Part shown: one piece after another, positions 35,301 through 50,300 of the stretch
How positions within the stretch are numbered: position 1 is the first letter of the stretch
How the letters are laid out: every line of letters begins with the position of its first letter
Notes under the pieces: model-generated
The model's database searches: none
What the model saw: the letters and a program-made list of their open reading frames with translations, nothing else
What the model was told of the DNA's origin: nothing
Origin: Haliclystus octoradiatus
Lineage: Eukaryota > Cnidaria > Staurozoa > Stauromedusae > Haliclystidae
Length of the DNA stretch: 64,000 bases
NCBI GenBank assembly: GCA_916610825.1
Contig: OU744447.1
Coordinates: forward strand, 31,012,561 to 31,076,560
Direction of reading: 5' to 3'
Made by a program: the position numbers and the translations under genes

Positions 35301-38300
35301 TGGCATACTAACAATAAAAATTACAGTAGTGTCATTGTCAAAGGTGAACATTCTGGACTACTACCACTCATGAAGAAGATTTATGAACAAGATGTACTGC
35401 CTCACAAATGGGTAAACCTGGATACTTTTGGTGAGCTATATTGGGATTAAGATTATATTAGTCGTTAATAATAATTACAATTAATATTGCTGCAACAACA
35501 GCGCCTATGCAGTAGCCACTTTTCTATAGTGATCAATCTCAAAATATAAATTGATTTAGCCCTGAATGCAGAGGCTGCAAGTTTATATTGGTCAGTTTCT
35601 CTTTATCTCCTTTCTGACCAGCATTATACAGGTTTCATGGTACATTCATACTGAGATATGAAACATTATAACTTCATCATGCATGGATAGATGAGGGTAG
35701 AATATAAGATTGTTTGTGTAGCATACGTGCTTAATTTAGGAGTTAGAGACTGATGCTACTAGTGATTTGGTTACAAGTAGCTGCTTGAGTTGGCTGTATA
35801 ATGAACGGAGAAATAGTATACAATTTCAAGTTCGTTATACAACCAGCAACTGCAAATATTCGCAACTAAAACACGAACGGAAGGTTTCTAAACATTTCAA
35901 TATGAAAACGGAGTGAATTTTTATTAGATTTTTCAATCTCAGCATGCTTCAATCGCGAAGTAACTTCAAATTCAATTGAATGTTATACAAAAAGTAAACA
36001 TTATATTGAAATCTAAGACAGCTATAGTAATTTCCTATTCCAATAGTGCATCAGAATTCAATAAAGTTACGAATGAGTTCTGAATTCACAATTATGACTG
36101 TAAAGAAAAAGTGAATTCAAAACATTTCTCCAAAACACAGCAACGCAAAAATGAATAAGTATGCATCTTTCCAAAACCAAAATGGTTTTAACTTGAAAAT
36201 TTTGCTTCCTAGGGCTCATATATGCTTCACTTGCAGAATGCCAACATTCCCCAGTCAATCTAATGTGCTTCTTCTGCATGGCTGTTGAATTATAAAATCA
36301 AGTTAATCCTATTCTTTGATAACTTTATCCAATGCACAATAAACGTATTAGACAATGGCATTAGAAAACGCCATCAGTGTTGTTCACAGGTACAATTAAA
36401 TCCCGTTTTTGATTTTAACCAATTAGTGAATTTTGTCCACAGAAGGAATTTTTTGTACTAAAAATGCTGACCAAGCATTCTCGCAATTAGCAGTTATCAG
36501 TACTGCTCAGATAATATGCGAGGAAACTAATCATTGCAGCTAAGTTAAAAAATGTGCTAGTAGAATCCCCTTGTTCAGTATAAAGTAATTTCTTGTCATG
36601 TTAAATCATTTCGTACTGTGGTAGAATCATTGTGGGAAGCAATAGTTACCCTCACATTGTCAGTAGATTGTTTTTTACTTCTCATAAACAAAAATCAATA
36701 CAAAAACTTCAGTGGCAATATTACTATGCTAGACAGTAGTATCATTTTGCGTGTTCATAATTTAGAGGAAAATGGGAAAATGTCGTTTAAGATGTTTCTA
36801 CCTTGATATGCAAATTTCACTTGGGGTGTGATGTGTTGATGGAGTAATGCATTGTTATATATTTATTCTAGAATCAGCAAGAGTAAATGTCTTTTTAATA
36901 TTTACATCTCTTTTAATCACACACATTGATTTTCCAGGGCTTTTCCACTGAACGCAACGTATTTGTGACAGTGAGGATCGAGTTTCCACTAAAAGCAATG
37001 AATACAATCACGTAAAATAAGTATTGGTAACGCCATCGATATCCATGCGATCGCAAGTGAGAGATATTTAAAATACAACTGTAGAGTATAGACGTTCCAT
37101 GTGCCAATTCATCAAAATATTATACATAAAGTAAAATACTATTTTTTGTTGTGATTAAAATATAATATAATGTTTCTTTTTATTAGAAATAACCTTCGAG
37201 TCAAGACAACAAGCACGATCAAGCGAAGAAGGTATAACATACATATATTTATGTTTAAAAAGTAGATAAAAATTTCCTGTGCTCTGAGTTTCACGTAAAA
37301 ACGCTCAGATGATTCATTTTAATAAACGGTCTGAGGAGCTCATCGATACTCAAAGTAACAATAAAACTCGTGAATTTGATCTAATATTTATGTTGTTCTG
37401 CCTTTAGCATTGGGCACACAAATTGATGTTATTCCTATACAATTACTTCATATTTCTGTTTATTAACAAATGGAGTCAATGAATACATATTTGTTGCTTT
37501 TAATCAGTGTTCCAAGCTTTATGTTATCTTCAGACAAATTGAAAATGTATACTTCAGCGTATTTTATTGAAAGTAAAATACTTGATATTTCGATATCAAA
37601 TATTGATATGAAATTTTTGATCATATATCTTTAGCAAATATTTCAAGCATTTTCAGTAATATGGTATAATTACAAATAATCCATCAGTAAAACAATGAAA
37701 AAGAGACAGGGAGCATCATAAATTTTAACTCGTAGCTAGCAAAACATGACGGAGCAAATGTTTCTAGGATTTTTCTAGGAGATCACATCAGACCTTCCAA
37801 TCCGTCAGTCTAAAAAAGTGAATAGTTCGAAACAGGTCATTTCATATATCAATGTCGACTTGTGAGGATGATCGACTGAAGTAAATAATTCATTTGTTAA
37901 CGTCTAACTCAAATCAGCTCAATAATCAACTCAAATCATCTGCGTAATAAGCATCTTTGGAGTTCATTGCTCTGATATAGGATAAGTCATTATAATTCTC
38001 TCGCTATAAGCATAACCATTCAGACATAAGGAACTGACGATCAACTGCGGAGAAACTTATTCTATTAAAAAAAACTTCAATACAAATAGGCTTTCTAAAT
38101 ATGGCGTTGAAATCAAGCGCAACTTTGAAATTCTTAAAAGTTAAATGAAACTCTGGAAGTATTGAATACACTCACCTTTTTTTCGAATTCAATACTTCAC
38201 TCGTGCCTTCCAGCATTCCCTGTTGTGGTGTGTGCCACACAAAAAACAACAGCAAAATAAACCAAGACAACAAGTCACATGGTAACAAAAACTTTTCTGA

Positions 38301-41300
38301 GTCATAGCAAAAACTAACTAACTTGAAATACAGCAAACAGCAAGAAATATTAATAAAGGGCGTTGGCTTCAAACCAAAACGAGGATAGCCTCGCTACATT
38401 TCCCTCCTCTAAAACTAAGGTTACAGCAGATTATTTATGATAGCAGTCCTTTAACATAATTTTTAAACTTTAAGTTATCGCAACTCTTGTTTATTTAGTT
38501 TTCAATCAACTTTGGCACATCAAGCCATAGGGTGCTGAATGGCTCCCATGAATTTTCTCCACTTTCAAATCCCTGCCATTGAATATACAATTCCCATCGA
38601 TCGTAGTCTTCATTGAATCTTACACGTAAGATATCCTCTACAATAAATCCTATGTCATCATGTGCGATTCGCTCTTTTAACTCTTCTGTAACATTTAATG
38701 AATCGTCATGATAATACTTAAGACGACTCGAATGGCAGGTCTTTTTTTCTCCGTTAATCAGACTCTCGACTACGTAGACATACGGATTCACAACTTCCGT
38801 AATACGCATTGGACCTTGCCATTTTGCTCTCAATTTTCCGCCAGATTTATTTAAGACTCGTGACGCCAAAACAAAATCCCCTTCACGGAAATTCACGGGT
38901 TTCACAGCTTTACTGTTTGATCGTAGCTGAGCATTTTCTTGTCGACGTTTATCTTTACACGCAGTAATCTCACTATGCATGGCTTGTAAAGAATCCTTCA
39001 ATTCATCAATTTTTGCTTTAATAGCATCAGTAGTTGGTAGCTGTAAAGATGTCTCTAATCGAGGTACATAAATACAATCAAGGGGTGAACTTGCTGGCAA
39101 CCCAGTAAGAGCAGTAACAGGTGCTCGGTTTCCAAGGTAACGAGATGGACTGTGATTGATAGCAGACTGGTCAAAGGTAGTACATCAGGCCAAGTAGTTT
39201 CAGTCAATCTCAACTCTGATAAAATACATCGAACAATAAACAATATGTCTCTGTTCACTCTTTCGACAGTACCGTTTGCCCATGGCGAATAAGCCGTAAC
39301 ATAATGATGCTGAGCGTGCATCAATCTTCTCAATTCTTCCATTACAACATTCAGAAAATGAGTCCTTTGATCAGATACCCACATTTTAACAATTCCATAC
39401 CTTTTAAACCAATCGATGAGGGCGTGTACAACTGGTTGAGAATCAGCTGTTGCTGTTGGTATCAGTTCAACAAATCCAGAGAAATCATCTTTAAGAACCA
39501 AAGCATAAGAATATGGACAATGTTCATCACGTTTCCTCATAAACAGATAATCAAAATGAATCACTTCGTTTGGTGCATCTGCATGAATTACACCACCAAA
39601 AGGTCTCGGGATAATAGTCTGACCATCAGCCAATAAACAATGCAAGCAAGACTTACAAAACATAGATACGTCATGTTTCATACCTTTCCATGCAAACCGG
39701 CTCTTCAGTATTGACATCATAGCTTCACTGCGTCTATGACCACTGGCACCAGCATGAGCAATAACCAATAACCGATAGCGAATATCATGGTCCTCGGGAA
39801 TCCATATTGCATTGTTGTGATTTCGGTACAATCCTCCGCCATCTCTCGCAAATGTTGAGTCAGGAGTGCCATTGTCGTGTAAGTCAACAAGTTCTGCCAA
39901 TGAAGGCCATGTCTCTGGCTCAAACAAAGACTTAGTAGCATCAGCCGTACAAATAACAGCTTTTACAGTAACAGTATCTGTAATACAGTCAACTCCCCAG
40001 CGGGTTAACAAATCCGACCATACATTTAATTCTCCAGGTATATGCTCAATTCTGTAATTGTAACGCATCAAACTCAACGCCCAGCGTTGTAATCGATCAG
40101 CAACGTGACGTTTAATAGTAGCATTTACGGTAAAAGGATCAAAAATGTACATCAAGTTACGATGATCCGTAAAAATCCGAAATCCCTGTGGTCGCAATAA
40201 CAGGTAATCAAGGCGGTCAACTGCTTCAATAATAGGAAACGCCTCCTTTTCAACAATAGACCAACGAGAAGAAGATCCAGTAGACTTACGACTCATAAAC
40301 ACCAACGGTTCATGCTCTTGTTGATCAACTGGTAAGGACCACTGTCCATGTGGTACTTGAGTAGCAACAATCGACCAAAAATCAATACTAGCATCGGTAA
40401 ATAAGCATAATTCCTTCTCAGAATCCAAATGAGCTAATGTTACGGCTTGTTCTAACAACTTTTTACAGTTTTCAAACGACTTGCTAGCGTTTTCATCCCA
40501 TCCCAAGTCATCTAGTAAAATTGTAGCTGCACTTCTCTTAGTACGAGATCCACATAAAGTAAATGCTTTCTCCAATAGCGCTCTCAAAGGAGATACCAGC
40601 TCAGCAAAATTAGGGAGACTGGTTCTCATCCAATTTAGTGCACAAATAAATTGCTGCAGTTGTGCAGCAGTGCGTGGTAAACTCAAATTTATTAACACAT
40701 CAATACGAGAAGGATCAAATTTAATCCCTTCTGAAGATATGATGCGACCGCACCAACGGATTGATGTTTTGTACAAACAGCTTTTCATTGCATTGACTTT
40801 TAATTTGTACTTTTCTAACAAACCAAATAGCGAGTCCATAACTCTCAGTAATGTATCAAAATCAGGTGCAAATATTAGTATATCATCTACCCATACCAAA
40901 ATGTAATCAGCGTAGGGACTCTCATCAATAATAGACTGCATCATGGACTGAAAGTATTGTACACTATCCGTAGCTCCCATTATTACTCTAGTGGGTGTGT
41001 AAACCCCTTTATGTGCCATAAAAGAATGGTATTCTTGTGAACTGACGTCTAATGGACTTTGCCAATATCCTTTAAACAAATCTAGACTTGCAAATACATT
41101 CATACCTTGTAACTGTTGTAGCAGTACTTCAATATTCGGCATAGGCCAAACAGTTCTCTTAGTGACATTGTTTACTGCCCGGAGGTCAACAACCATGCGA
41201 GGTTTTCCATTTCCAGAGGATACAACAAACGCAGGTGACGCCCATTTTGCTTTGGTGTTCCTTCTAACAAGACCATAAGCCTCCAGTTTCTTGACATGAT

Positions 41301-44300
41301 CATGGAGATAATCTTGATGACTCGGTGCGTAACGACGTTGACGACATCTAATTGGCTCCACATAAGGTATATCTACAGTCATCGGTGTAACTAGGGCTGG
41401 CTCGTCCGGGCCTAAATTTACCCTCCATAAGTCACCGTACTTTGTAACAAGATCTGATAAGGCCGACCTGTTGTTTGCGGTCAAGCCTTCAGGTAAATTA
41501 TTTAAAACAGTTTTCAATGCCTCATCTTGGCAATTAGGACCAATACAAATATTCTTTGTCTCATTACAATCATTCACCTCATTATCATTAACAGGTGAAA
41601 CATAATGTATTGATTTCAATTCAGTTTGAGAAACGGTGCTTTGTTGCGTTGCTAAGGCGGCAATCATAGCATCTACGTCAATGCCAAGTGTTTGCAACAA
41701 AATCTCATCTAACATATCATTTAGAATAATGCAATTAACTTTTCTAACAATTGATAAGCCGGCATTTGTTGTAAGCTCCAAATCAACACATATCTTTTTG
41801 TCGGCAATTATGTTAGATCCTTTATTAGCGTACAGCACACTTAGCAGCTTTAATAAAGGCTCAATAAAAGCCGAAGTATTCTTTGAAATATCATTTGCTA
41901 ATGCTTCAGAGATAAACGTTTCTTCCGCTCCAGTGTCTAACACATATTTGGCACTTATCTGACCATTTATTAAAACGTTTTGGTCACGCTTTTGTTGGCC
42001 CTTAACATCAATTTTCTTAGCGTTAACATTTTCAACATTTGAATTTGAATAAGTTGTTCCCTGGCGTGTTGTAGAAGGCTTAGTAAACGCACTTAAAAGT
42101 TCCTTTTTTTCAACTTCAGAGGCATCAGGGCATTTGTTCAACCAATGATCTCCCTTACATTTTAAACAACCATCTCGAGGTCCCTTTATAGCAGTGTTAG
42201 TGTCAGATTGAGTATTGTTTTTCGGACAATCAGACCTTAAGTGATTTCCTTTACAATGCCAACAGGTTTTGGTTGACGTTTTCACAACCACTCCCTTAAC
42301 TGTAGTGGGTGAGTCATTTCCCTTTTTGTTGGATGGCGTTTTGTCAAAATTAAATAAGTCAAACTTTGCTGCTAAATCCTTCAATAAAGCAAACAACTTA
42401 CCAGTGTCCTTTTTCGCTTCTGAATGACGTAATTTTAATTCTGACTTCAGAGTGTTTCTCAATGGCGCTGGTTGATACAAGCATAGACAATACATTCTAC
42501 CATAAGTTTCTTATTCGATGCCTTTTCAAATAAAGATTCAATTTCATGTAACTCCAAAATATTATCGGCATCACGAAATAATTTCAGCACACGCGCGTCA
42601 CTGTCCCTGATACTAAGGTCCATTTTCAACTCCCTTTTTAATATAGCTTCAACATCGGGTAAACTGCCATTATCAGCTACATTCAATTTGCTTGTCAAAA
42701 AATCTTTAATAGCATTTTCACTTAAATCTTCAAGTGCAACGTTCAACTCGTATTTCGCTTTAGCTTTCAAAAGCAGAGGCTCGATGCATGCTTTTATCGT
42801 CAACGGAATAACTGAGTCACATGGTAACAACAACTGTTCTGAGTCATAGCAAAAACTAACTAACTTGAAATACAGCAAACAACAAGAAATATTAATAAAG
42901 GGCGTTGGCTTCAAACCAAAACGAGGATAGCCTCGCTACACTGTGCAATAAATATGAATACAAACATTGTAAGTGTGTGGTAACCCTTTAATGGTTGCAA
43001 TAATCTTCAGAAAGTCATAAGTAACCATAAATCAGTTTTAATGGGCTGTTGTGCAGGCTATTTGAGGAATGAAGATTTGAAAAAATTGGTCTTAAAGTGA
43101 AATATTTATACAAAACCCCTTAGGTTAATTACCACATGTTTTCTCTTGTATTCATTTTGAATGCTGTTATTGATTTTCAGTGAAAATTTCGTTCAAAGGT
43201 ATTCTCTCAAACTTATATTCATGTTCCGTTAGAGATGTCAGTGAAACAGATCAAAAGACCTTGTGTGAGTTCCTGAAGGGTAGACTGAAATCGAACCTTC
43301 AAATATCTGGTGAACTTCATACCGCTAGATTTGAGCTACTTGTCAATGATCCTAATTCAAATCAAAAAGAATTTGACATTTACCTAAATGCTAATCCTTC
43401 CTATCCAATAAGCATTACTATGTCTCGAGCAAGTATGAGATTCGGATACATCAATAAAAAATCATCATTTTCAATGCCTTGTACTCTTGGTACGACAGCT
43501 GGGATCGGAGGAGAAGGTAATTATTTCAATGATTTTGTTACTATTTTTGAATTGTTCAGATGTGCATAAGTGTGTTATTCTCTTCTAGCTTTGATAAATT
43601 ACTTATATCATAAACAATGGCATATAAACTCGGTTGTAAAGGTCTTTAAATACATCTATTGAAATTACAATAAATACTTTTTACAAAGTTACACATACAG
43701 TAAATACATTTTGGACAATATGGAAAAGGATTGTCATTTCGGTGGATATGCAACGCACCACTGTATCAATGAGCGATAGCTCTACAATATGACCACGAAT
43801 ATATGCAAAATGTAGATATATATGAATTAATTTTTCAAATATAACTGCTTCTGCACCAATATTGGCGTCAGCAAAAGTTTCACAATATCACCAGGTTAAT
43901 GCGTACTTCTATTATAGAAGATACGGTCCACTGTGTTGTATTTTATATTTTAAAATAAAATGAGTTATTGCATGAGTTTTTCTTGCTAGCCATCTCAAAA
44001 CCTAATCAAAGGCTTCCAAACCTTATTCATGAGGAGCTCTTATGGTAAATTCAAATGAACTGTTATGCTTTCTTAAGGAGAAAAAAAAGCAGGAAGGGAT
44101 CATTGGGTGAATTGCGTTGCTGCCTTAATAATTTATTTTACCTGCCGGGTTTTATTGAAGATAGATTTCAAAATTAAATTAAATTATGAAACCTTCTACA
44201 AAATTTATTTCTGGTTAATGTGTGGAAACATTTTCTGGAGCGAAATTGCTACTGTCTTCTTATCTTCTTATACTAATAATGTAGTCTGTTTGCATTTAAA

Positions 44301-47300
44301 TTATTGGACGTTGGTTATATCTAATATATACGCTAAGAGATTACATGTATGTGGATATTCTATTATAAAAGTTACATTATTTTAACTAACAATGAAATTG
44401 TTATTTAATTTGCTCAACATGTGACTTGAGTTTTTCAGTATGTGTTTTCCATGAAGTTTGTCAATGGAATCAGTAATGGAATCTGTAAACTTGGAGATAA
44501 TTTTCAATCTTTGCTCATCACCCAGCGACGCGGGTAACCCATTGCTAGTATAGCATATAGTTGGTTTGAATTGTGGATAATCAAATCATTCAAATCAGGA
44601 ATATTAAATATAAGCTACATTACTGCAACCAAAGAACAAATTTGATTATCTTTTATTACCTTCACACAGAATAATTCTTTCTAATTAGACTTTATAGTTT
44701 GAGGGTAATTCTTGGAATAAATGATTTATAAATACTGTTTTAAGCGGCTTGGGCTACAATTCACCATAGAGGATTCTGAGCACCGTTTTCAGGGAAACAG
44801 TTTTGGAAATGGTTGGTTTTCAAACAGTTTTTCAAATATTTTCTGCATGTATAGCACCTTCTCAATGGGAACTAGCACCATTGTGGGGGAAATCCCAGAG
44901 CCACCGATTTTGAAGAGCATAAAAAGGTCAAGCTCTAGTGGAACGCGGACACTATTCGAGTGAGAAAGGATACGTTTGTTCAGACAATCTGTTCATGTTT
45001 TAGAGTTCTTAAATTCGAGGAATTACTTTTAGATGTTCTCAGAATGTATATAACAACTGTTTAATTTTTTTTGATATTTGGTAATCAGAAAGTGTTATCA
45101 CCCGTGGGCCAGTACTGGACCTAAAATAATTGCGAGTAAACCATAGTTTCAAAGGCTTAAAATGGTATCTTTGACAAATTCCGATGGTCTTTCAATCGTG
45201 TGTCATATTTATTATTATACTATACCTTTATCGTTTTATAGGTACAATTACATCCTCAGGAGACAGTACTCCTATCTTTCGTTGGACAACATACGAAGCA
45301 GTTCCCAATATTCTCGGCAGTAGATTTATTCAAGTAAATAGGGGAGCTATCGGAATGATGATACTATCTGGAAATCAGAACACAGATATGAGTATGGATA
45401 AATAATATTAAGTATTACTTTGATGAGTATGTATTTCCCCAGAAATTAATCTGTTTTCAAGTTTTTATTTTGTGTGAAAATAATACCTTCAATCACAACT
45501 CATTTCTTGTCTTGCGATAAAATTGAAACGCACTGAAATAAAAATGCTTGAAGTTTTTCTTGCTCAAATCATTATTTCGTTTAAAGACAGCAACTCATTA
45601 GCCTGTTAATAGCATTCCTCAAACAAGTTTAGATGACGTTCAAAATGACGTCTAGTAACGTTAAAAAGGGTAATAAAATACTGGTAGAGGTCTATATCAA
45701 TTACTTATCAGAATCAATATGTTTGTTCCAAACCTCTAATTAGGGCTATTACTATAGTTTGAACTAAAGCAAGAACCTATACAACTCAGAAAAAATATGG
45801 TGCAACGTTCTTTCATTACTCAGATTATGCTATTTATATGAACTATGGTGACGTGAAATTTTTTGGAAATATTTTTATATTCTTTGTTTATGCATCAACT
45901 TCCCTTGAAATTCAACATCATTCAGATTGACATCTATTAACAAATTTAAATAAATTATTTTCCTCAAAGTTATATCCCTAAAACCACTCTGTATAATAAT
46001 CATAGTCGTCTCGTCAAAAATTTAAATCTCTATGTTTACGTTCAAGTCACAACGAAGGTTTTGCACAAATTGCTACAAGTTACAAAAGAAAATACAATAA
46101 AGAAAACGAAATTAGACGCGATCGATGCTGATTGGTTTTACTAGTTTTTTTGTTAAGCCACAAGGAGCCTTAACGGAGATGTTGTGATGTAAAGGTTGCA
46201 CAGACTGTACTAATTTTGGGAAAAGTGTTTGTGAACAGATTGATATTTATTAGAGAGGTTTCACGACTATTGACAGTTCGAAAGTTCCTTACCCAATAGG
46301 CTAAAATCATAAGAAAAAGTTATCACTTCATGTCAACAGTTCAAATGCATGCAGACAAATTGTGTTGTAAAACTATCTTAACATTAATTTGAATCGTAAT
46401 ATAGGGGGAGGCCCATAAAGGGTATATCCATTGCCCCAATTTTGAAAGGCAATATTGATAGAAACCAAGGTAGAAAACACCTTTATAAAGCAGAAAGAGA
46501 ACAAAAAACAACATGAAAACAAGCAAAATATACTAGAATACAAATTACAAGATATTGATGAATGCTGTTTCATCGGCACATGCAGCGTGCACGAGCATGC
46601 TACCGAACATGAGACAGCTTCAAGCTCGCAGAGTATGTACAATCAATTTAGTTCCAATGAGAATATAGGCTGCTCCAAGAAAGAATTTTCAAAATCATGT
46701 TGCTGATTTCATATGTGTAAAGACATTAACAAAAATAACACATTCAAAATGTTTTGTATTTGTAATTCTACCCTTACTGGATTGCAATATCTGGATGTGA
46801 TGATGTTTCGCAAAGGAGGGCAAACACGAATTCGGTACAGCCGAAGGTCTGGATATCATTAAGTAGAAGCTCAAAATAATTATATATACAAAACTCACAT
46901 AGAGCGCAGAAGATAATTCAAATTTGCGGGACTCCAGTGGTGAGCTGAGCTGACACCGATGTGACAGCTAGATTCTTTTGAATAGCCTGTTTGTCTTGTT
47001 ACCGCCAACTGTAACATGATATTTCAATAAATTTCTTTAGAATTAATGTTGAAGTAATCCATAACAATGCTTTGCATCTTTTGATCATTGCATATTTGCA
47101 TTGTTGCCCACATAACCATTATATGCCATATGCCGTCATACCAGAATTGTTCGAATGTAGAGATAGTGGTTGAAGACAGTATTGACAGTTGAGACGAAGA
47201 AGTCTTGTTGAAAATTTGAGTATATAATTAACGGTAGGAAAATCAGAGTCATGTGACAAAACCTAAACATGTCTGAATTGGTGAACTTTGTCTATTGTAT

Positions 47301-50300
47301 TGGAACCAAACAAATGTCTGGAAAGGTTAAAACATTTTAATTTCATTTAATCATATGGTGAGCTTCCAAGGCAACCCTGATTTGTTATTCGTCTTTGTTG
47401 CGAACTATGTCAAATGTAAGCGAAGAGAATACTGTATTTGCATCTAGAACAATCCAGAGCAGCATCGAGATCATGTCAATTTCCTACAGTATATGTCAGT
47501 TGTCTTAGTTCTCTGATCGCAGTCCAATCAGTGTCCTTTTAGTTTTTTGATTGATGAGAATGTCACATCAAGGTATTTTCTACTTATGCATAAAGTTTTA
47601 TCACGAAAAGGTTTATTTGATTACGTCTAAGAAATGAAACTGACTACGTCATCCAAATTACGATAATTCAGTAAAAGATGATTACATCATTCAAAAGGGA
47701 AAAAATGTGTAGGTAGGGAGCCATAGCAGACTCATCCTCTATCCGTGCCTGCTTTGCAGTAGCCATGGTTCTATAAGCTTTAATCCATGAGATCTATTTC
47801 GTTTTTTCTATACGTACACAAATAAAACCTTCTTCTCTCATGTGTATCTAAAAAACCTTCAAATTGTTGAATTTTTCGAGAGTTGATCCATAATAGCAGA
47901 CAAAAATTATGAAAAATTAAATCTTTTCAGATAACGTTGTTCGTCTTAATATTGATATCATAACAGCTTTCATCCTATAAGTTAATTTTTCTTTCATAAA
48001 ATTATGGTAGCGGGATAAATTACATTTTTTATATTGTATAGCTTAACCGACTAACTGTTTATCTTCACTTTACAGAAGCTCTGTATGAAATATGATACAT
48101 CTTTCCACAATTTCATGTAGCTACATCATAGCTTCTGAATTCTGATGTGATGTTATATAATTTATATCGCAGTATACACAAATGGTATCTCAATCGGCTC
48201 ACATTATGAAAGACATTTACTTCAACAAAATGTCCATTTGATTGTCAACTCAAATAACTTGGGACAGTTTATCTATAGAAAAAGGGTTCGAACACCTATT
48301 AATTCGGTGTTACTTCTATTTGGAATCGATTATAATTCACCCGCAATGAGCAATGCAATATTTGTAAATGGATACACACTGATGATCTGCAAACTGGGTA
48401 AGAACACTTTTTTATCATCTCAGTGACAGTGAGTCACAAAAAAACATTTCCTTGGAGAAATTAACCATGTCACAAGAGTATTCTGCATTCATGAATAAAT
48501 AACTAATCTACCAATCAAACATTACTAACAACTGATGTTGTAACGATGAGATGCCAAATTGCGGGATAATCAAGCTTATTTAGTTTGATTAACTTGGATA
48601 GTGTGTTACCTAGATGCATAATGCTGAGAAGCTATTTATTCGACAGCTGAGAGTAAGATGCATCACTAGGTTAGGTTCAACTTTAGAAATGTAGACATAA
48701 GAATCTAGTAAGATAACTGCACTCGACATTCCACAGCGACTAGTGAAATGTCAATAACTATAAGAAACCACTTGCACAATTACGATATAGCTCATATACA
48801 GTTAAACTGGATATATGGTGAACTGTATTGCAATTTTCTGAGAACCATTTCAATCTAACCTGAATATGAATGATTGCTATTGCTGAGATAATAACAAAAC
48901 ACTTTCAAGATAAAATATTTCATGGAGAGGTAATTAGCAACGCTTCATAATAATTTGTCCATATTCTATTTCCTATGTGCATGAATGTCGATATTTATTG
49001 TCACACAGCAGACCAGCAATAAATATCTGCAATCATGATTAGTGAGCACGACGCCTCTAAAATCATGAAAGAATGATGACATACCTAGTTCCTCGCTATC
49101 AACATCCGCAATCGAACATAAAGATTGTTGCATATCTGCGTAAATGGGAGTAAACGTCACATTTGCGGAAATTCTGTAGCATTTGAAGACAATTCAATAG
49201 TATTTTTTAAGGAATACTGGATTATTATTATCGAAATGACTATTTATTGATGAAGGCAATGCATGCGAGCATCATTTATGCAAGTTAATATATGTAATGT
49301 CTTTCTCGTGTAGCTGGTAGAAGATGTAAATTTCCAGATGTAGATAAATCTTTCAATGACGAACTTGTAATAGTCGGAAGACTCAACGTCCTTGGATTAA
49401 CAATGGAGGCAAAACAAAGTACCAATCAGCAAGGAAATAACTTATTGCAGGGAGAAAGTGATCCAATTTATGCAGCAAACAAAAACTTCCTTTTTGATTC
49501 TGCATCTGGCAAAGGAACAGGACCGTTGTTTATGTTTGAAAGGCTACCTCAACGTACAATTTGCAAGCTAGTTGGTCGGCTTGCCTCTCTAGGATTTAAC
49601 GAACAACTAACTCTATACTACTATTACAATCCCAATGAAGGGTATTTTTATCATGCAATGGTAAACAGAATGCAAAATCCTTGGTATGGAGAAACATCAG
49701 AATTCAAGTTAGAGCTGTACATATATCCCGCGAATGATATGAGTAATGTCAGACCAGTGGTAAGTTCCAACATTATTGATGAAACAAACGCCTAATATGA
49801 TAATTATAATATAATTATAATTATAAGATAATTATTATAATTATATGATAATTATATGATAATTATAAACGCCTAATGGGGTTCATAAGGGTATGGTGTC
49901 CCTATGATGTTCTCCGAACGAATAATAAATACAGTATATATCTTTCACCGAAATTAGATTTACTCAAAAACCAAGCTCTTTAATGAAATAATTTTGTTTA
50001 CTTCCTTTTGTTTTAATTTTATTAAAGCTCATATGTCAGGTATTGGGAGATCGCTTGTTAGTATGCTGGTATCCTATTCATTATCCATATAGTATGGTTT
50101 AAATATAAAGAAAAATTCATCATATAAAGAGAAATTCATCAATTGCTCATAATAAAGAGAAAACATAGAGTTGCTCTCTGAATAATTGTTCAAGTTATCA
50201 GATCAGTAGAAAAAAAGTTTTATTAAGATTTCAATTGAAATTCACAGAGATCATATAGTGTCTACATATTTTATGAAAACCTTCAGTTCGTCATTTTGAC

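Larger units (their letters stand above)
38220..42942 (-). mobile_element. Ty3/gypsy-type LTR element with chromodomain
   Basis: An LTR retrotransposon fossil on the minus strand, inserted antisense in intron 4 of the large gene. Terminal repeats begin TGTAGCGAGG at both ends. The left (3') one spans 38,220-38,397, and the right (5') one matches it over about 126 bp at 42,817-42,942. A polypurine tract (AGAGGAGGGAAA) adjoins the left repeat. Order of parts from right to left: gag with two CCHC knuckles (near 42.1-42.3 kb), protease (DTGA, about 41.9), reverse transcriptase (WVDD, about 40.9), RNase H (about 40.4), integrase (39.2-39.8) and a chromodomain (38.5-38.65). That order marks Ty3/gypsy, chromovirus-like. 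It looks broken, with perhaps two or three breaks; the largely open reading frames suggest a fairly recent insertion. I found no clear target duplication. Confidence 0.9.

Noticed and set aside
36618-36806. Extra exon of the large gene (contains SGNITMLDSSIILRVHN)
   Set aside because: It has a fair acceptor but no donor, and its phase does not fit exons 3 and 4, which join directly.
46455-46706. Frame with DIDECCFIGTCS, recalling an insulin/IGF A chain
   Set aside because: The spacing is C-C-x4-C instead of C-C-x3-C, the final A-chain cysteine position is not met, there is no B chain or signal peptide, and it lies in an intron without splice sites.
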